Source: Solicoccozyma terricola
Lineage: Eukaryota; Basidiomycota; Tremellomycetes; Filobasidiales; Piskurozymaceae
Length of the DNA stretch: 64,000 bases
Assembly (NCBI GenBank): GCA_001600875.1
Contig: BCLD01000022.1
Location: 68,364-132,363, forward strand
Direction of reading: 5' to 3'
A program made the translations under genes and the position numbers. How positions within the stretch are numbered: position 1 is the stretch's first letter; the number at the start of each line of letters is the position of its first letter. Shown here piece by piece: positions 33,959-44,376 of this stretch. The notes beneath the pieces were generated by a model that was given only the letters and a program-made list of their open reading frames with translations, did no database searches and was not told where the DNA came from.

Positions 33959-34543
33959 TTGGCGATCTGCTGTTGTAAAGCGGGTGTTGGAGCAGTCTTG
34001 TCCAAGGTGACGGAGCTGATGTTCAGGGAAGCCAAGTGTACTTGACGAGTGTGGAGGACTCTCCGTGCGACTGACCGTGGTCGGTGAACGGGAGGTTGCG
34101 CTCCGGTCGTGTGTCCTGACTGTGTGTGTGTAACCACCGAGTTCGGCTTGTAGCGGCAGATAAGACTGGTGGATGTTGGAGATGGAAACCGGTTGGATTG
34201 ACGATTGACGATTGACGATTGACGATTGGCTGGACTGGAGCAGACGCCTGTCCCCCAGTTGTCCTAGTTGAAGCTGCTAGCTGCACGAACGGGGAGGACG
34301 ATGTCGACGACGAACCAGATCTTTGCGAAACGGGAATCACGGGCGACGGGGGCGGGCTTTTGCAACAATTTTACGGATTGGATTTTGGATTTCACTGCCA
34401 AACCCCCGACCGTCAGACCGTGGGCGAGGGAGGGCTGATATGTGTCCTCTGTGTCCTCTGTGTCCTGTCCACGCCATACACACACCCACACACACCCCCA
34501 CATACATGCACAAATGCCAACCACATCCATCCATCCATCCATC
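33959..34543. other. upstream region of the Zn2Cys6 gene, with tandem repeats
   Basis: This 585-bp gap contains four tandem copies of a GATTGAC unit (about 34197-34227), a CCTCTGTGT triplet repeat (34443-34468), an (AC)n-rich tract (34478-34500) and a CATC tetranucleotide repeat (34523-34543). Short frames here have no recognised domains. Confidence 0.45.
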
Positions 34544-36050
34544 TCACTCAGCGCGAGAGCGTCCAGGACGTCCACGTCCGCGTCCGTCTTTCATCGTTTC
34601 TCGAACCTGTTCAACATACTCGTCTCTAATAATCAGTCCCCTTCATCCGAACGGTATGCAATCCCTTTCCCCTTCCCCTTCCCCACCACCAACCACTCAC
34701 AAATAATGAGCCACACCCCAAGTTTCACCTCGATCCATCGCGAAAAACTCGGCACATGCCATGAAGAACACCCTAAACCTGTAATAACTCTTGCGCCCTT
34801 CCTCTCTTCCAAACCCCTTGGCCTCCGCGTCATCCTCCAGGATCTGCATCCCCTGCTTGGAATTCAGATCCTGTAGCCGAAGCCATGATTCCAAAGTCTG
34901 ACCGTAATGCGTGCCGGGGATATACCAGGACTGAAGGAGAGTAAGATCTCGTTGAAAGTATGCGAACAAATCGAGCTGGAGCGGAGTCGATGTGGACGTC
35001 AATTGGTTGCATTGCGGTTGAAAAGACGAAACGGATACTCACCGAAGGCATCGTACCACCCGAAAAGAACGTCTGCCAGAATCGCTCGAACGTGGTCAGT
35101 ATCGTCTCGACTTCAAGACAACATCCCCGCCACTCACCTTTGCCATCCACCCATCTCCCTCTTCAAAGTCATACGGCGTATCCTTGTGGCAAAAGACATG
35201 TATAAACACTTTACCCTGTGGTTTGAGCCATGTTGCGCACTTTGCGAAAAGCGCAGGGTACCCCTTCATATGTTCGAACATCTCAATGGAGAGGATGTGG
35301 GTGAACCTGATTAGGGTGGCGCGCACCAAGAAGGCAAGGTAAAAGGGGTAGTAGTAGTTGAGTCATGAGAAACGATAGACGCCAGCCATCGGACTCGACT
35401 CACTGCTCTTTCCTCTCAAAGTCATATTTTGTAAAATCGCCAGTGATGACCTTTGGGGAGGGTTGATGATGGGTTTGAGCATTTGGTACTAGGTCCAGTC
35501 CCCGGACCACCTCACATTGACATTCCCGAAACCCTTCTCCTTGCACACGCCGTCGATGTAGACCTTCTGAGTGGAAGAGTTGGAAAGCATTGTAATTTCT
35601 GCTTTTGGGTATTTCTATGTTGACACACACACGGCAGAGGTAGACGGACAGTCAACAGATGGAAGTCAGCGTTGTCACTCGTTCGAGGTGAAGACCCGGT
35701 CGACCACATACTTGAGCGAGATACAACCCCAAGCTGCCCCACCCACACCCCAAGTCCAACAACCGCAGACCCTCTCCTTCACCACTTCCCAATCCTGCTT
35801 TCTCCGTATACATCTCCAACATGGCCTCCTCGGCCATTGCGAGTGTCTCTCCATTCCCCCGCGCTTTGCCTCGCGGATCCATGATTGCCTTCTCCGGTCC
35901 AGTCGGGTAATAGCAACTCGAGTACTTCATCCTTGGACCGAGACACAATTGAAGAAAAGATGTGGGAACCTCGTAATGCTGCTGATTCGCTTTGTCTTGA
36001 TCGATAGCGAGAGGAGCGGAAGGCGAGGAGATCTTGGTGATGAAGGCCAT
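34544..36050 (-). CDS. SAM-dependent methyltransferase of the cyclopropane-fatty-acid synthase / coclaurine N-methyltransferase family
   Basis: The N-terminus (ATG 36050, context AAAATGGCC) reads DQDKANQQHYEVPTSFLQLC then MKYSSCYYP, the family's opening HY-x-P and Y-S-C-Y motifs. Motif I, LRLLDLGCGWGSLGLYLAQ, binds S-adenosylmethionine. Later exons give NVNVRTGDFTKYDF, FTHILSIEMFEHMKGYP, LKPQGKVFIHVFCHK, FWQTFFSGGTMPS and SWYIPGTHYGQTLESWL, then RFRVFFMACAEFF and ETWGVAHYL. These features match PF02353-type enzymes whose eukaryotic members methylate small amines or lipids; the substrate here is unknown. The obvious stop after HYL is inside an intron: splicing to 34544-34610 adds DEYVEQVRETMKDGRGRGRP and ends GRSRAE, with an Arg/Gly-rich tail. 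An intron separates most motifs. Confidence 0.75.
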
Positions 36051-36702
36051 TTTGGCGGCGTGGTTTGCAGAAAGAGAACCTGTATGGCGAGTGTGAAACG
36101 TGGTCAGTGGTAGGTGGATTAAAGAGCTTCGGTGTCAGGATATGGCAGGCATAGCATATCATTTCATTGCTTGAAACAGCTAGCGACATGTAGTTGAACC
36201 AGAGATCACGACTGTCCTGAAGCACGGGCTAGGGTAGTAGCTGCTCTCTCATGCAATCCTCCAAACTGTCCCATCGGGACAACGGCGATGATTTGTCTCT
36301 ACGCTCTGCATCTGAAGCTTCATCACTCACCCATATCAACTTCTCTCAACCTCTTCCTGCACAACTGTCTAATCACCGGCCTCAACACGGAATCCGGGAT
36401 CCAGCCGCCATCCAAGGCGGAATAACCGTACTCCATGACCGAGTCCATTGCGGTGATCTGCGGGAGTAGGAGAGAAGGAAGGGGTGGGGAGGATGCTGAC
36501 TATGGTGAAGACACTGGCTGCTGACCCGCTGACCCGCTGACCCGCTGACCCCTCGATGCCCTCCCCTCCTATACCTCGCTGTCCCGGAATGTTGAGCAGG
36601 CAGCGATCGATCGGGGGGCTGGCCATTTCAGGTCACGTGCAACAAATCCAGGGAGGAGAGTCAAATGACGTAGACGATCGCGGCGAGCAGGTATTCCTCA
36701 GT
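36051..36702. promoter_or_regulatory. upstream region of the methyltransferase gene
   Basis: This 652-bp gap lies between two minus-strand genes. It carries a TCACGTGC E-box (36633-36640) and a triplicated GACCCGCTGACCC unit (about 36520-36550). Open frames here have no domain match I can see. Confidence 0.45.
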
Positions 36703-38750
36703 CTACACCCCCTCACCCTCACCCTCGCCCTCATCCTCCTCGTCCGCATCCGCCTTCCCCTTCTTCCCCTTCTTCTTCGGCGGTTTCGGTCCCTTGTCTC
36801 CCTTCTTGCTATTCTTTTTTATCTCATCACGTTCCCTCGTCCACGCCGCCTTCACCTCCCCAAGCTTCACCTCCACCTCCTCCTCGCTGCCTTCCAGACA
36901 CTGGATCTCATACAAAAGTTCAATCTCCCTCCGCCACACTCCAGTCTCCTCGAATGTCGGGGTCTCGAGGATCAACGGGATCGAGGACAGACGGGTGTCG
37001 CGGAGTAGGAAACGAAAGGCTGGCAAACCGATCTCGCCACTAGGAATGATCCATGCAATTGCCATCCGAATCCATGCCACGCCACAGAAGAAGAATAAAA
37101 TAAAATAAAATTAGCATCCTCTTCATCTCAGATCCCTTGAAAAATAAATATTCCAAGCAACTCACAGTCCAATATTCTCGTGTCTATCCTTCCTACAACC
37201 CAACCCACCCCCTTGTGAATCATTCAAATGCATACCCTTCAGATACTTTAAACCGACAATCTCATCGAATGAAGAGATCGTGGCGGCATATGTGGCAGCG
37301 GTACGGATATCGTAACCTGCTGCAAAGGCGTGACCTGAAGGGGAATGCAATGTAATGAGCGTCTCATCAGCGGCGAACCTCCCCCCACCCCAAACAGGGT
37401 AAAAACTTCCAAATCCCATTTGCTCACAGGTATCTATGCAAACTCCGACTCTGTCCTTGTCCTCGACGTCCTTGATTATATCCCTCAGCTGCTCCCATGT
37501 CGATCCTAGGACATTGCCGGCACCAGCCTAGGCACAACGCCATTCATCCATAAGCAACCAAGCAACCTTTACAGCATAACAAGGCTTAGACGAAACACTC
37601 ACCATGTTCTCGATCACACAGATGACGCTGGTAGTCTCTTTATGCGCTCGGTTGATGCTGTCGGCAACGTTTTTACAACCTTCTTCGATGGTGCATGCTC
37701 CTACGGTGGATCCGGGACTGGTTCCCATCAGGAACGATAGGAGAGCAGATCAGAGTCGATACGAGGGATACACGAACTCCGACAGCACACCCACTGCCAG
37801 TTGTACAACTTGATTCCGAGCTGTTCACACCGTTTAAGGTCATCCAGGAAGCATTTGTAAGAGGTTTCCCGTTTGACACTGGAAAGTGAACACGACATTG
37901 TTCAGATGGGGGACAGGTATAACGATTTGAATGATGACTCTTACGCATCTGGATTCGCCAAGTTGATTAGGTAGGATCCATGTGGAAGGATGCAATCCGA
38001 TCCGTAGCTCAGTCCTGCAACCCAGGTCATTATCCCTCCCTTGAGCGATTGAAAACTCCCGCACCTGCCTCTCATCTACTCACCGCCTAGCTCCTTCTCC
38101 ACCATCAACCTCTTGAACAACTCCGCACTTGCTTCCTCGATATCTTTACTCTCCCACCTCCTCTGATTCTTCAAGAACAAAGCCAGTGCATTGGCTCCAA
38201 GCTCACTCGCGTTGGTTAGCGCATACTCAGGTCCGCCGGACGTGGACGTGTGCGCGCCGACGAGGTGTGTGGGTCGGCCAGCAGGGGTCAGGAATGTAGA
38301 AGAGGTGGGACCGAGTCGTGGCGGATGAGTCGATATCGTGGAGGCGGAGAAAGGGTCGACGGGGGATATGCGTGATTTCTTGGGTTTGCTTTCAGCGTCT
38401 CCGTCATCTTTTGAAGTTTTGGAGGTGTTGGTTCTCGGTTTCTTCTTCGCAGGTTCTTCAGCATCGTCTTTCGGAACGTTCGCCCGTACATTTTTCCCCT
38501 TTTTTGGCTTCCCGACCTTTTCTTCCTCCTCCGTTTCCTCGTATATCACTTCCTTCCTAACCCTCTTCGACGCGGTGGCTTCACCGTCAACCTTGATTTC
38601 CTGCTTCTCTATCAAGACAGCTTTCGCTTTCGACGTGGTCTTGCCATTCTTTGCGGCACTCTTCTTTGCGACCTTCTTGGCCACGACAGGTGGTGCGTCG
38701 GCGTCGGTCAATTCAGAGGAAGAAGACATTTTGCGATTGAGCACGATCAA
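36703..38750 (-). CDS. APN1: AP endonuclease Apn1 (endonuclease IV family)
   Basis: Apn1 cleaves DNA 5' to abasic sites in base-excision repair and uses three zinc ions. The endonuclease IV core begins near residue 150: [20 protein letters not shown] (first His ligand) and [20 protein letters not shown]. Further exons give [14 protein letters not shown], a [14 protein letters not shown] stretch, [36 protein letters not shown] (Glu ligand), [18 protein letters not shown] (Asp-His region) and [21 protein letters not shown] [20 protein letters not shown] with HENIGL, ending [12 protein letters not shown] (Glu ligand). An N-terminal extension of about 130 residues is rich in Lys, Glu and Ser ([29 protein letters not shown]), and the C-terminus has [20 protein letters not shown]. 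Both are candidate nuclear signals. The start is ATG 38750 or Met 38729 (MSSSSELTD); the latter fits better. Confidence 0.9.
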
Positions 38751-38832
38751 AGCGAATCGGATGGGAACTTGTTTCGATCGGATGAAGGAAGCGGCGGAAG
38801 GGGCTACCAGAGGATGTGAATAGAGACAGCGG

Positions 38833-39155
38833 GTGAATGAGGTGGTGATGCGGAATGCGGCCAGATTGAAGCAGATGTATGGTCAGGCCGACTGGGGTTG
38901 GATTGATGTCAAGACGCGAGGGTTTGTAGATGGCTCTTGCGCGATTTTTACTTTCAGGTCATGGCTACATCGTCAACCACCTCGTCGATGGCTCCAACGA
39001 CGACAGATGCTGAAAGTCAGGTATCGAGGAGAAGGTCGGGTACAACAGCTTCTACCTTCAAGCTCAGCTTTCCAGGATGCCTACGACCTTCTCACTGGCA
39101 CATCCAAGCTGATCCGCAGCCAGGACGACGACGACGACGAGGACGAGAGGTGACT
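38833..39155 (+). other. possible small gene upstream of APN1, structure unsure
   Basis: APN1 (start 38750, minus) and OMA1 (stop 39398, minus) leave 647 bp between them. A TTTCAG site at about 38956 is followed by MATSSTTSSMAPTTTDAESQ, and an overlapping frame ends LLTGTSKLIRSQDDDDDEDE at 39153. The acidic end comes from a (GAC)n repeat. I could not find one frame joining the two. A TCACTTCCA repeat follows (39199-39248). This may be a divergent small gene or just the APN1 promoter. Confidence 0.25.
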
Positions 39156-39397
39156 AACCCGAGGATCGACGCAGGCAAGGTATAGGAGTATAGGAGGTCA
39201 CTTCCATCACTTCCATCACTTCCATCACCTCCATCACTTCCATCACTAGGATGAAACGACGCCGAGTAATTGTTGAAATTTGTATCAAGCCGAGTGAAGT
39301 ATCAGACATTCGTACAGACATTCATACAATGTCAATGGCCACGACTACCGCATACCCATCTCTGCTCATCCCATTACCCACTACCCACTGCCACGCA

Positions 39398-39996
39398 TCA
39401 TCCCCAAACCCTCTCAATACTCCTCGGCGGTAAATGTTCCTTGAACATCTCATATTGACTTGTAATATCACCACACGAGCTAGCAGCTCTGATGTCCAGT
39501 GCCTCGGGCATCCATTTCTCGAGGGCCTGTCAAAACCAAATACCTTTCAGGCGTCAGCCACTTAGTCACCATGGATCACGAGCGGAAAGTGCACCGACCG
39601 TGATCCGTTTCTGATTAGCAGGATGAGTGCTCAAGAAATCGATAGAACCGGAGCCGCCCAGAGACCCAGTCTTCTCGGATTGAGACATCCGTGTCCACAT
39701 CCTGTGGTTGTTGCAGAAGTTTGGAGATAGAGCCAAAGAGGAAAGAGGAAACATCTATCAATTAGGATTCATACGACGACGTGAGAGAGTGGCACGTACT
39801 TTGTCGATTCACGAGGATCGAAACATGCCTTGCTGTATGCGGTGAAGCATGGCTTCATGTCAGAGATATCGAGGATTGACAAGCAGAGCCAACTCACGAC
39901 ATCAGCCTGATACCGATATAATCAGCTTCGCTTTCCGATTTTCTCGAGTTTGGCAATCTGTCAACGCAGCATTGCTATGATAAGCGACCATGTTCC

Positions 39997-40033
<37 letters not shown>

Positions 40034-41701
40034 TAGGCTACTCTGGGCAACCGTGATGATCGGGATAGCGTCGGCCAAGACCTATCCCCAACTCGCACGT
40101 GACAGGGAAGCGGGTGGAGGGGAGGCAAAATTGCCACGTCATAGTCCCCGCAACTGGCTGACACGTGATAGCCACTCCACTGCCACGTCANNNNNNNNNN
40201 NNNNNNNNNNNNNNNNNNNNNNNNNNNNNNNNNNNNNNNNNNNNNNNNNNNNNNNNNNNNNNNNNNNNNNNNNNNNNNNNCCCCCCCCCCCCCTCTTCTT
40301 TCGTCTGAGATTCAGCACATACTGGAGCAAAAATGTCAATAACATCCTACTGATCCCGATATCCATCCCCAACATCTCCAGCGCATATCCCAGGGCGAAA
40401 AGAACCTTTGCAGATGACAGTCGTTCTGCGGGGTGCCGAGCAACTGACGTGGTGGCAAATAGAGGGCAGGGTGTGAATGAAGGGGAGAGGTCAGGAGAGT
40501 GACTGGAAACATACCTTGATGTGCTACCTCTGTATGCGAGTTCAAAGAGTTGACGGACGTCACGGGGGTCAGATAAACGGGGTTTCCGTCCACGACTCAA
40601 CTCAAGATGAGGAACGCACCATGGCCTAATACACTGGCTAACCCATCGTCATTTGCACAAACCGGTAGAATCCCAGTAAACACAAAGATCTTCCCGCCTG
40701 GCTGTTAGGTTTTTTGTGTATGAGAGAACGGAACAAGTAAGGATGGATGTATTAGAGATATCCCGAGATCGACCGGAAGGACTAACGAGAACGAATGCGT
40801 TTTTGGTTTCATCATCTTTGATTACATATACCTGATACGGCCAGACTCCGCTCATCAGCTTTCTAGCTGTCTTGTTCCTTAGCGTCTTGGGGATAAGAAG
40901 AAACTCACCTCCCACTCAACATCCTTCCCAGTTTTAACCTCCTCACTACTATCCCACTGCACCGCACCACCAGTTGTCTTACGACCAAACATCATCTCCC
41001 CAATACCCGCCAACCCTGCGCCTTCTCCTCCGGAGAATAACCTCTGCATGCCAGCTCCGAATCCCTCCTCCTTCATCGTTCCCAACCCATTCATCTCTAC
41101 GATCCGCGTAGCAACCTCCTTAACCCTCCTCGCCACCACTGAATTTGGAGATAACAATTTGCCTCGATACTGTGATAATGTTTCCTGCTGAGCTTGTAGA
41201 CTCATGGATGCTTCAGTGTCAGGTGAGACGTCGATAAAACGAAGACGACCTGTTTCTGGAACTCGTTCAAGACTGTGTGGGATTGGGTGGGAGGAACGCT
41301 ATCAGATATTATCCGGCGGACATGGGAAAAGACTGTGAGACGAACTGTGCCAAGTAGTATATGATACATCCTGAACCTCCCACACCAAATATCAATAGCC
41401 CTCTATCACCTCCCAGCCTGTGTCTAAGTAGTTGAACGATGGGATGTGCATAAAGTCTTTCTCCTCTGCCCGGCGGAGGAGGTGGTGGAGCTTCCCATCC
41501 GGAAGAGGAGGAGGATGAGGAAGAAGAGGAAGAGGACGGAGATTTGCCATATCTAGCGAGGCTGGGTGTGCGTGGATGGAACGAGCGAGAGAGAGGTTGC
41601 TGGGGGGAGAGAGTGTTGAGTAAGGGACGTTGAAGTGGGCGACGAAGGGGGAGAGGAGGGCGATGGAGTGAGCACGCTCTGATTGCTGCTCGAGGGATCA
41701 T
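39398..41701 (-). CDS. OMA1: mitochondrial inner-membrane metalloprotease Oma1
   Basis: Oma1 is a zinc protease of the inner membrane that cleaves Opa1-type proteins under stress. The N-terminus (ATG 41701) is an Arg-rich presequence ([20 protein letters not shown]), followed by a Ser run and Pro run, then a membrane span ([19 protein letters not shown]). The M48 protease region, spliced, reads [50 protein letters not shown] (HExxH zinc motif), [19 protein letters not shown] (third zinc ligand Glu) and [18 protein letters not shown]. It ends with [24 protein letters not shown] and [10 protein letters not shown] to IERVWG. The HEVAH His and Glu fall on an exon boundary (HE|VAHQ exon is about 14 nt). 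The intron 39958-40322 contains a 36-nt poly(C), CACGTG motifs and a 90-N gap; the coding exons on both sides join in frame, so the gap does not remove coding sequence. Confidence 0.92.
39958..40322 (-). other. OMA1 intron with poly(C) tracts and assembly gap
   Basis: GTATGT donor and GACAG acceptor join CA to A to complete Gln in LLLQ-LPNSR. Inside are C36 (39998-40033), C13 (40281-40293), 90 N (40191-40280), two CACGTG hexamers (40096, 40162) and two TGCCACGTCA decamers (40132-40141, 40181-40190). Even without the N block it is among the longest introns here. Confidence 0.8.
40191..40280. other. assembly gap (90 N)
   Basis: A run of 90 undetermined bases directly followed by a 13-base poly(C). 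The true length and content are unknown. Confidence 0.99.
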
Positions 41702-41945
41702 GGTGAGTTGTGGTGTGTATATGCCACTGGAGCTAGAGCTGGGGGAGGGAGGATGCTGCCGTACGCCGAGGACGAGGGAGGGAGGATGTTGCTGTCGATG
41801 TAGATGGTGATCCCAGTTAGATGATCTTAACCGCTAACGTCTGATTCGTCATCACCCTGTTTGCTCAAAACATCCTCAAACCCCATACCATCCATCCCCC
41901 GCCCCGGCCCATCTCACCTCACCATTCATCAGGCTCAAGTCATCC

Positions 41946-44264
41946 ATGGCAGTCCCATCAGTACTCACCATAGCAGGCAGTGACTCGGGCGGTGGAGCCG
42001 GCATCCAGGTATGTTCGCGGCGTTCAGCTCAACTGCACATACCGAACATCTGCCTATCTGCATCGTGAGCTAACTGTCCTTCATATCCTTCCTGCTACTC
42101 CGACATCCTCTACCTTCCCGCCGCTACCGACATTGCATGACAGCTAGGCAGACATCAAGACCATCCATTCTCATGGATGTTACCCCACCTCTGTGATCAC
42201 CGCGTTGACCGCACAGAATACTCTGGGAGTGCAAGGCGTTATGGACGTTCCTGCTGAATTCGTTGGGGAACAAGTGAGGAGACCCCAAATGCTCACCGCT
42301 GGCCCGACGGCAATCCTGATCAAATGTCTTTTACCAGCTCAAATCAATACTATCAGACCTTCCTCCTCGAGCAATTAAAACCGGCATGCTCGCATCCTCG
42401 CAGATCATCTCCCATCTTGCGTCCATTCTCTCCACATTATCTCCAATTCCACCGATCGTAATCGACCCGGTGACCATATCCACCTCGAATCATACTCTTC
42501 TGCCTGAGAGTGCTGTCAACACCCTGTGTTTCAGTCTGCTCGGACTGGGAAGGGTGGTTACTCCCAACATCGTCGAAGCAGAGGGTATAATCGATTGTTT
42601 GCTGGCTGGAGATCTCGGTTCCGAGGAGGATGTACTGAAATTGGAGCGGAGGCAGGACACCAATGGAAGACAGACCGAGGGCACGCATATCAAGAGCTTG
42701 GAGGATATGATAGATGCTGCGAAGACGATACAACGTCTAACACCTTCATCTTCAACCCAAAAATCGACACAAAACCTTGCTGTGTTGATAAAAGGTGGCC
42801 ATCTTCCCCTCACTTCCAAGCAATTGACGGAAGGGTTGAGTAACCTGGAAAAGAAGCATGCCGAGAGGACGGTTGTGTGGAGCGATAATGTGGATGCACT
42901 GGATGGCAGAGAGACCTACACTGAAGTGTTGGAGAGCCATCGTCGTGCCTTACACATGGCCGGAACTGCGGCCGTGTCTATTTGTCTCGGAGACGCATCA
43001 ACAATGCAACAGAATGGTCAGCAGGCAGTACAAGAAGAGGAACAGAAATACGTGATCGACATCCTTCTCGATGCCTCACACCTCACTTTATACATCGGTC
43101 AAGCAATCGAATCCACTTCGACACACGGAACAGGATGCACCTTGAGTGCAGCAATAGCTTCTGAGCTTGCACTAGGACAAGATCGTGAGTCGTTGGGCTG
43201 TTCCTGGCAAATCTGGCAAAGACTGACAGGCGGTCGACCGCGGTGGACAGTACGAGAAGCAGTAAAAAGAGCTATCAAGTACACTCAGCTGGGGATTGAG
43301 ATGGCAACGAAGATGGGGTCAGGATCTGGGCCTTTAAATCATGGTTGTTTGACTACTGCTCGTGTTCTGGCTTTGTGAGTCTTTGTCCCTCATTGCCTGG
43401 AGACAGACCCAAGATACTGATAATCAAGATGTCCTCAGACCAACAAAGTCAAATCCCCACCCATTCGTCTCTCATCTGATTAAATCGACTGCTTCCTCTT
43501 GGAAAAGATATGTCCGTCATCCTTTTGTCGACCAATTAGGCAAGGGGACACTGAAACAGGAGTGCTTCAAGCATTACATCATACAGGATTGGATTTATTT
43601 GAAGCATTGTGAGTTCCATAACAGCGCAGACGGAAGAACACCAGAGATTGATGACTCTGGTGGGCAACGCAGATGCGAGAGCACACTCTCTTGGTGGATT
43701 CAAAGCTACAGAATTCGAGGAAATCAAAGGACTCGCAGAGATTGCTCTCCATATAGCAAAAGAGTCCCAGATGCACGTCGAGTTCTGCAAATCCTTTGCC
43801 GTCGGATACGACGACCTTCAATCCGCCAAAGAGTCTCCACATACCTCAGCGTACGCTCGCTATATACTCGATATCGGAATGCAGGGCGATCTCACCGAGT
43901 TGCTTGTCGCAGTGGCAAGTTGTTTGATTGGATACGGCGAGGTGGGATTGTGGTTGCTTCGACATAGCCAGGCTGGTTGGGATGGCATACACCTAGAGGG
44001 AAACGCCTATAGGCGATGGATCGAGGATTACTCTGGCAGGGAATTCCAGGATGCTGTACATCGAGGGATTGGTGGGTCAAACTAGGCTCAGCATTATCCG
44101 AATCTCGAGCTGACGTGACCTGCTCGCTCGTCATAGCCCTTTTGGAAAAGCGCCTGCTCATAGATCCGCCCTCTCCAGCTCGCCTTGCCCGGCTAACAGA
44201 GATCTGGGCAAATTGTGTGGAGCTCGAGATCGGCTTCTGGGATATGGGACTCAACCTCTCATGA
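41946..44264 (+). CDS. THI20: bifunctional HMP/HMP-phosphate kinase and thiaminase II (ThiD-TenA fusion), Thi20
   Basis: Thi20 phosphorylates hydroxymethylpyrimidine twice for thiamine synthesis and, through its TenA half, recycles pyrimidine from degraded thiamine. The ThiD half starts MAVPSVLTIAGSDSGGGAGI, then TVTSV-like CYPTSVITALTAQNTLGVQG, IKTGMLASSQII, IVIDPVTISTS, VTPNIVEAE and the anion-hole motif STHGTGCTLSAAIASELALG. A linker leads to TenA: PFVSHLIKSTASSWKRYVRH, FVDQLGKGTLKQECFKHYII, QDWIYLKH, then later GEVGLWLLRHSQAGWDG-containing CLIGYGEVGLWL and YSGREFQDAV, ending VELEIGFWDMGLNLS. The Cys of the CL-IGY segment and Glu of FWDMG neighbourhood correspond to TenA catalytic positions. 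The start ATG 41946 immediately precedes the P-loop-like GSDSGGGAG. Convergent with MYO1 (112 bp apart). A ThiD part longer than the bacterial one carries Gln/Glu insertions (QQNGQQAVQEEEQ). Confidence 0.9.
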
Positions 44265-44376
44265 TCCGGACCAGAATTAATCATCACAAGCAAATCGTCA
44301 AGATCGTTAGAATACATCATTTACTTAGATTGTCATTACACTACACAGCAAAGTCTACTGCCCAGGCACTCTGTTC

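Noticed and set aside
34197..34543. Telomere-like or satellite array
   Set aside because: The repeats (GATTGAC, CCTCTGTGT, CA-rich, CATC) are short and mixed; simple promoter microsatellites explain them.
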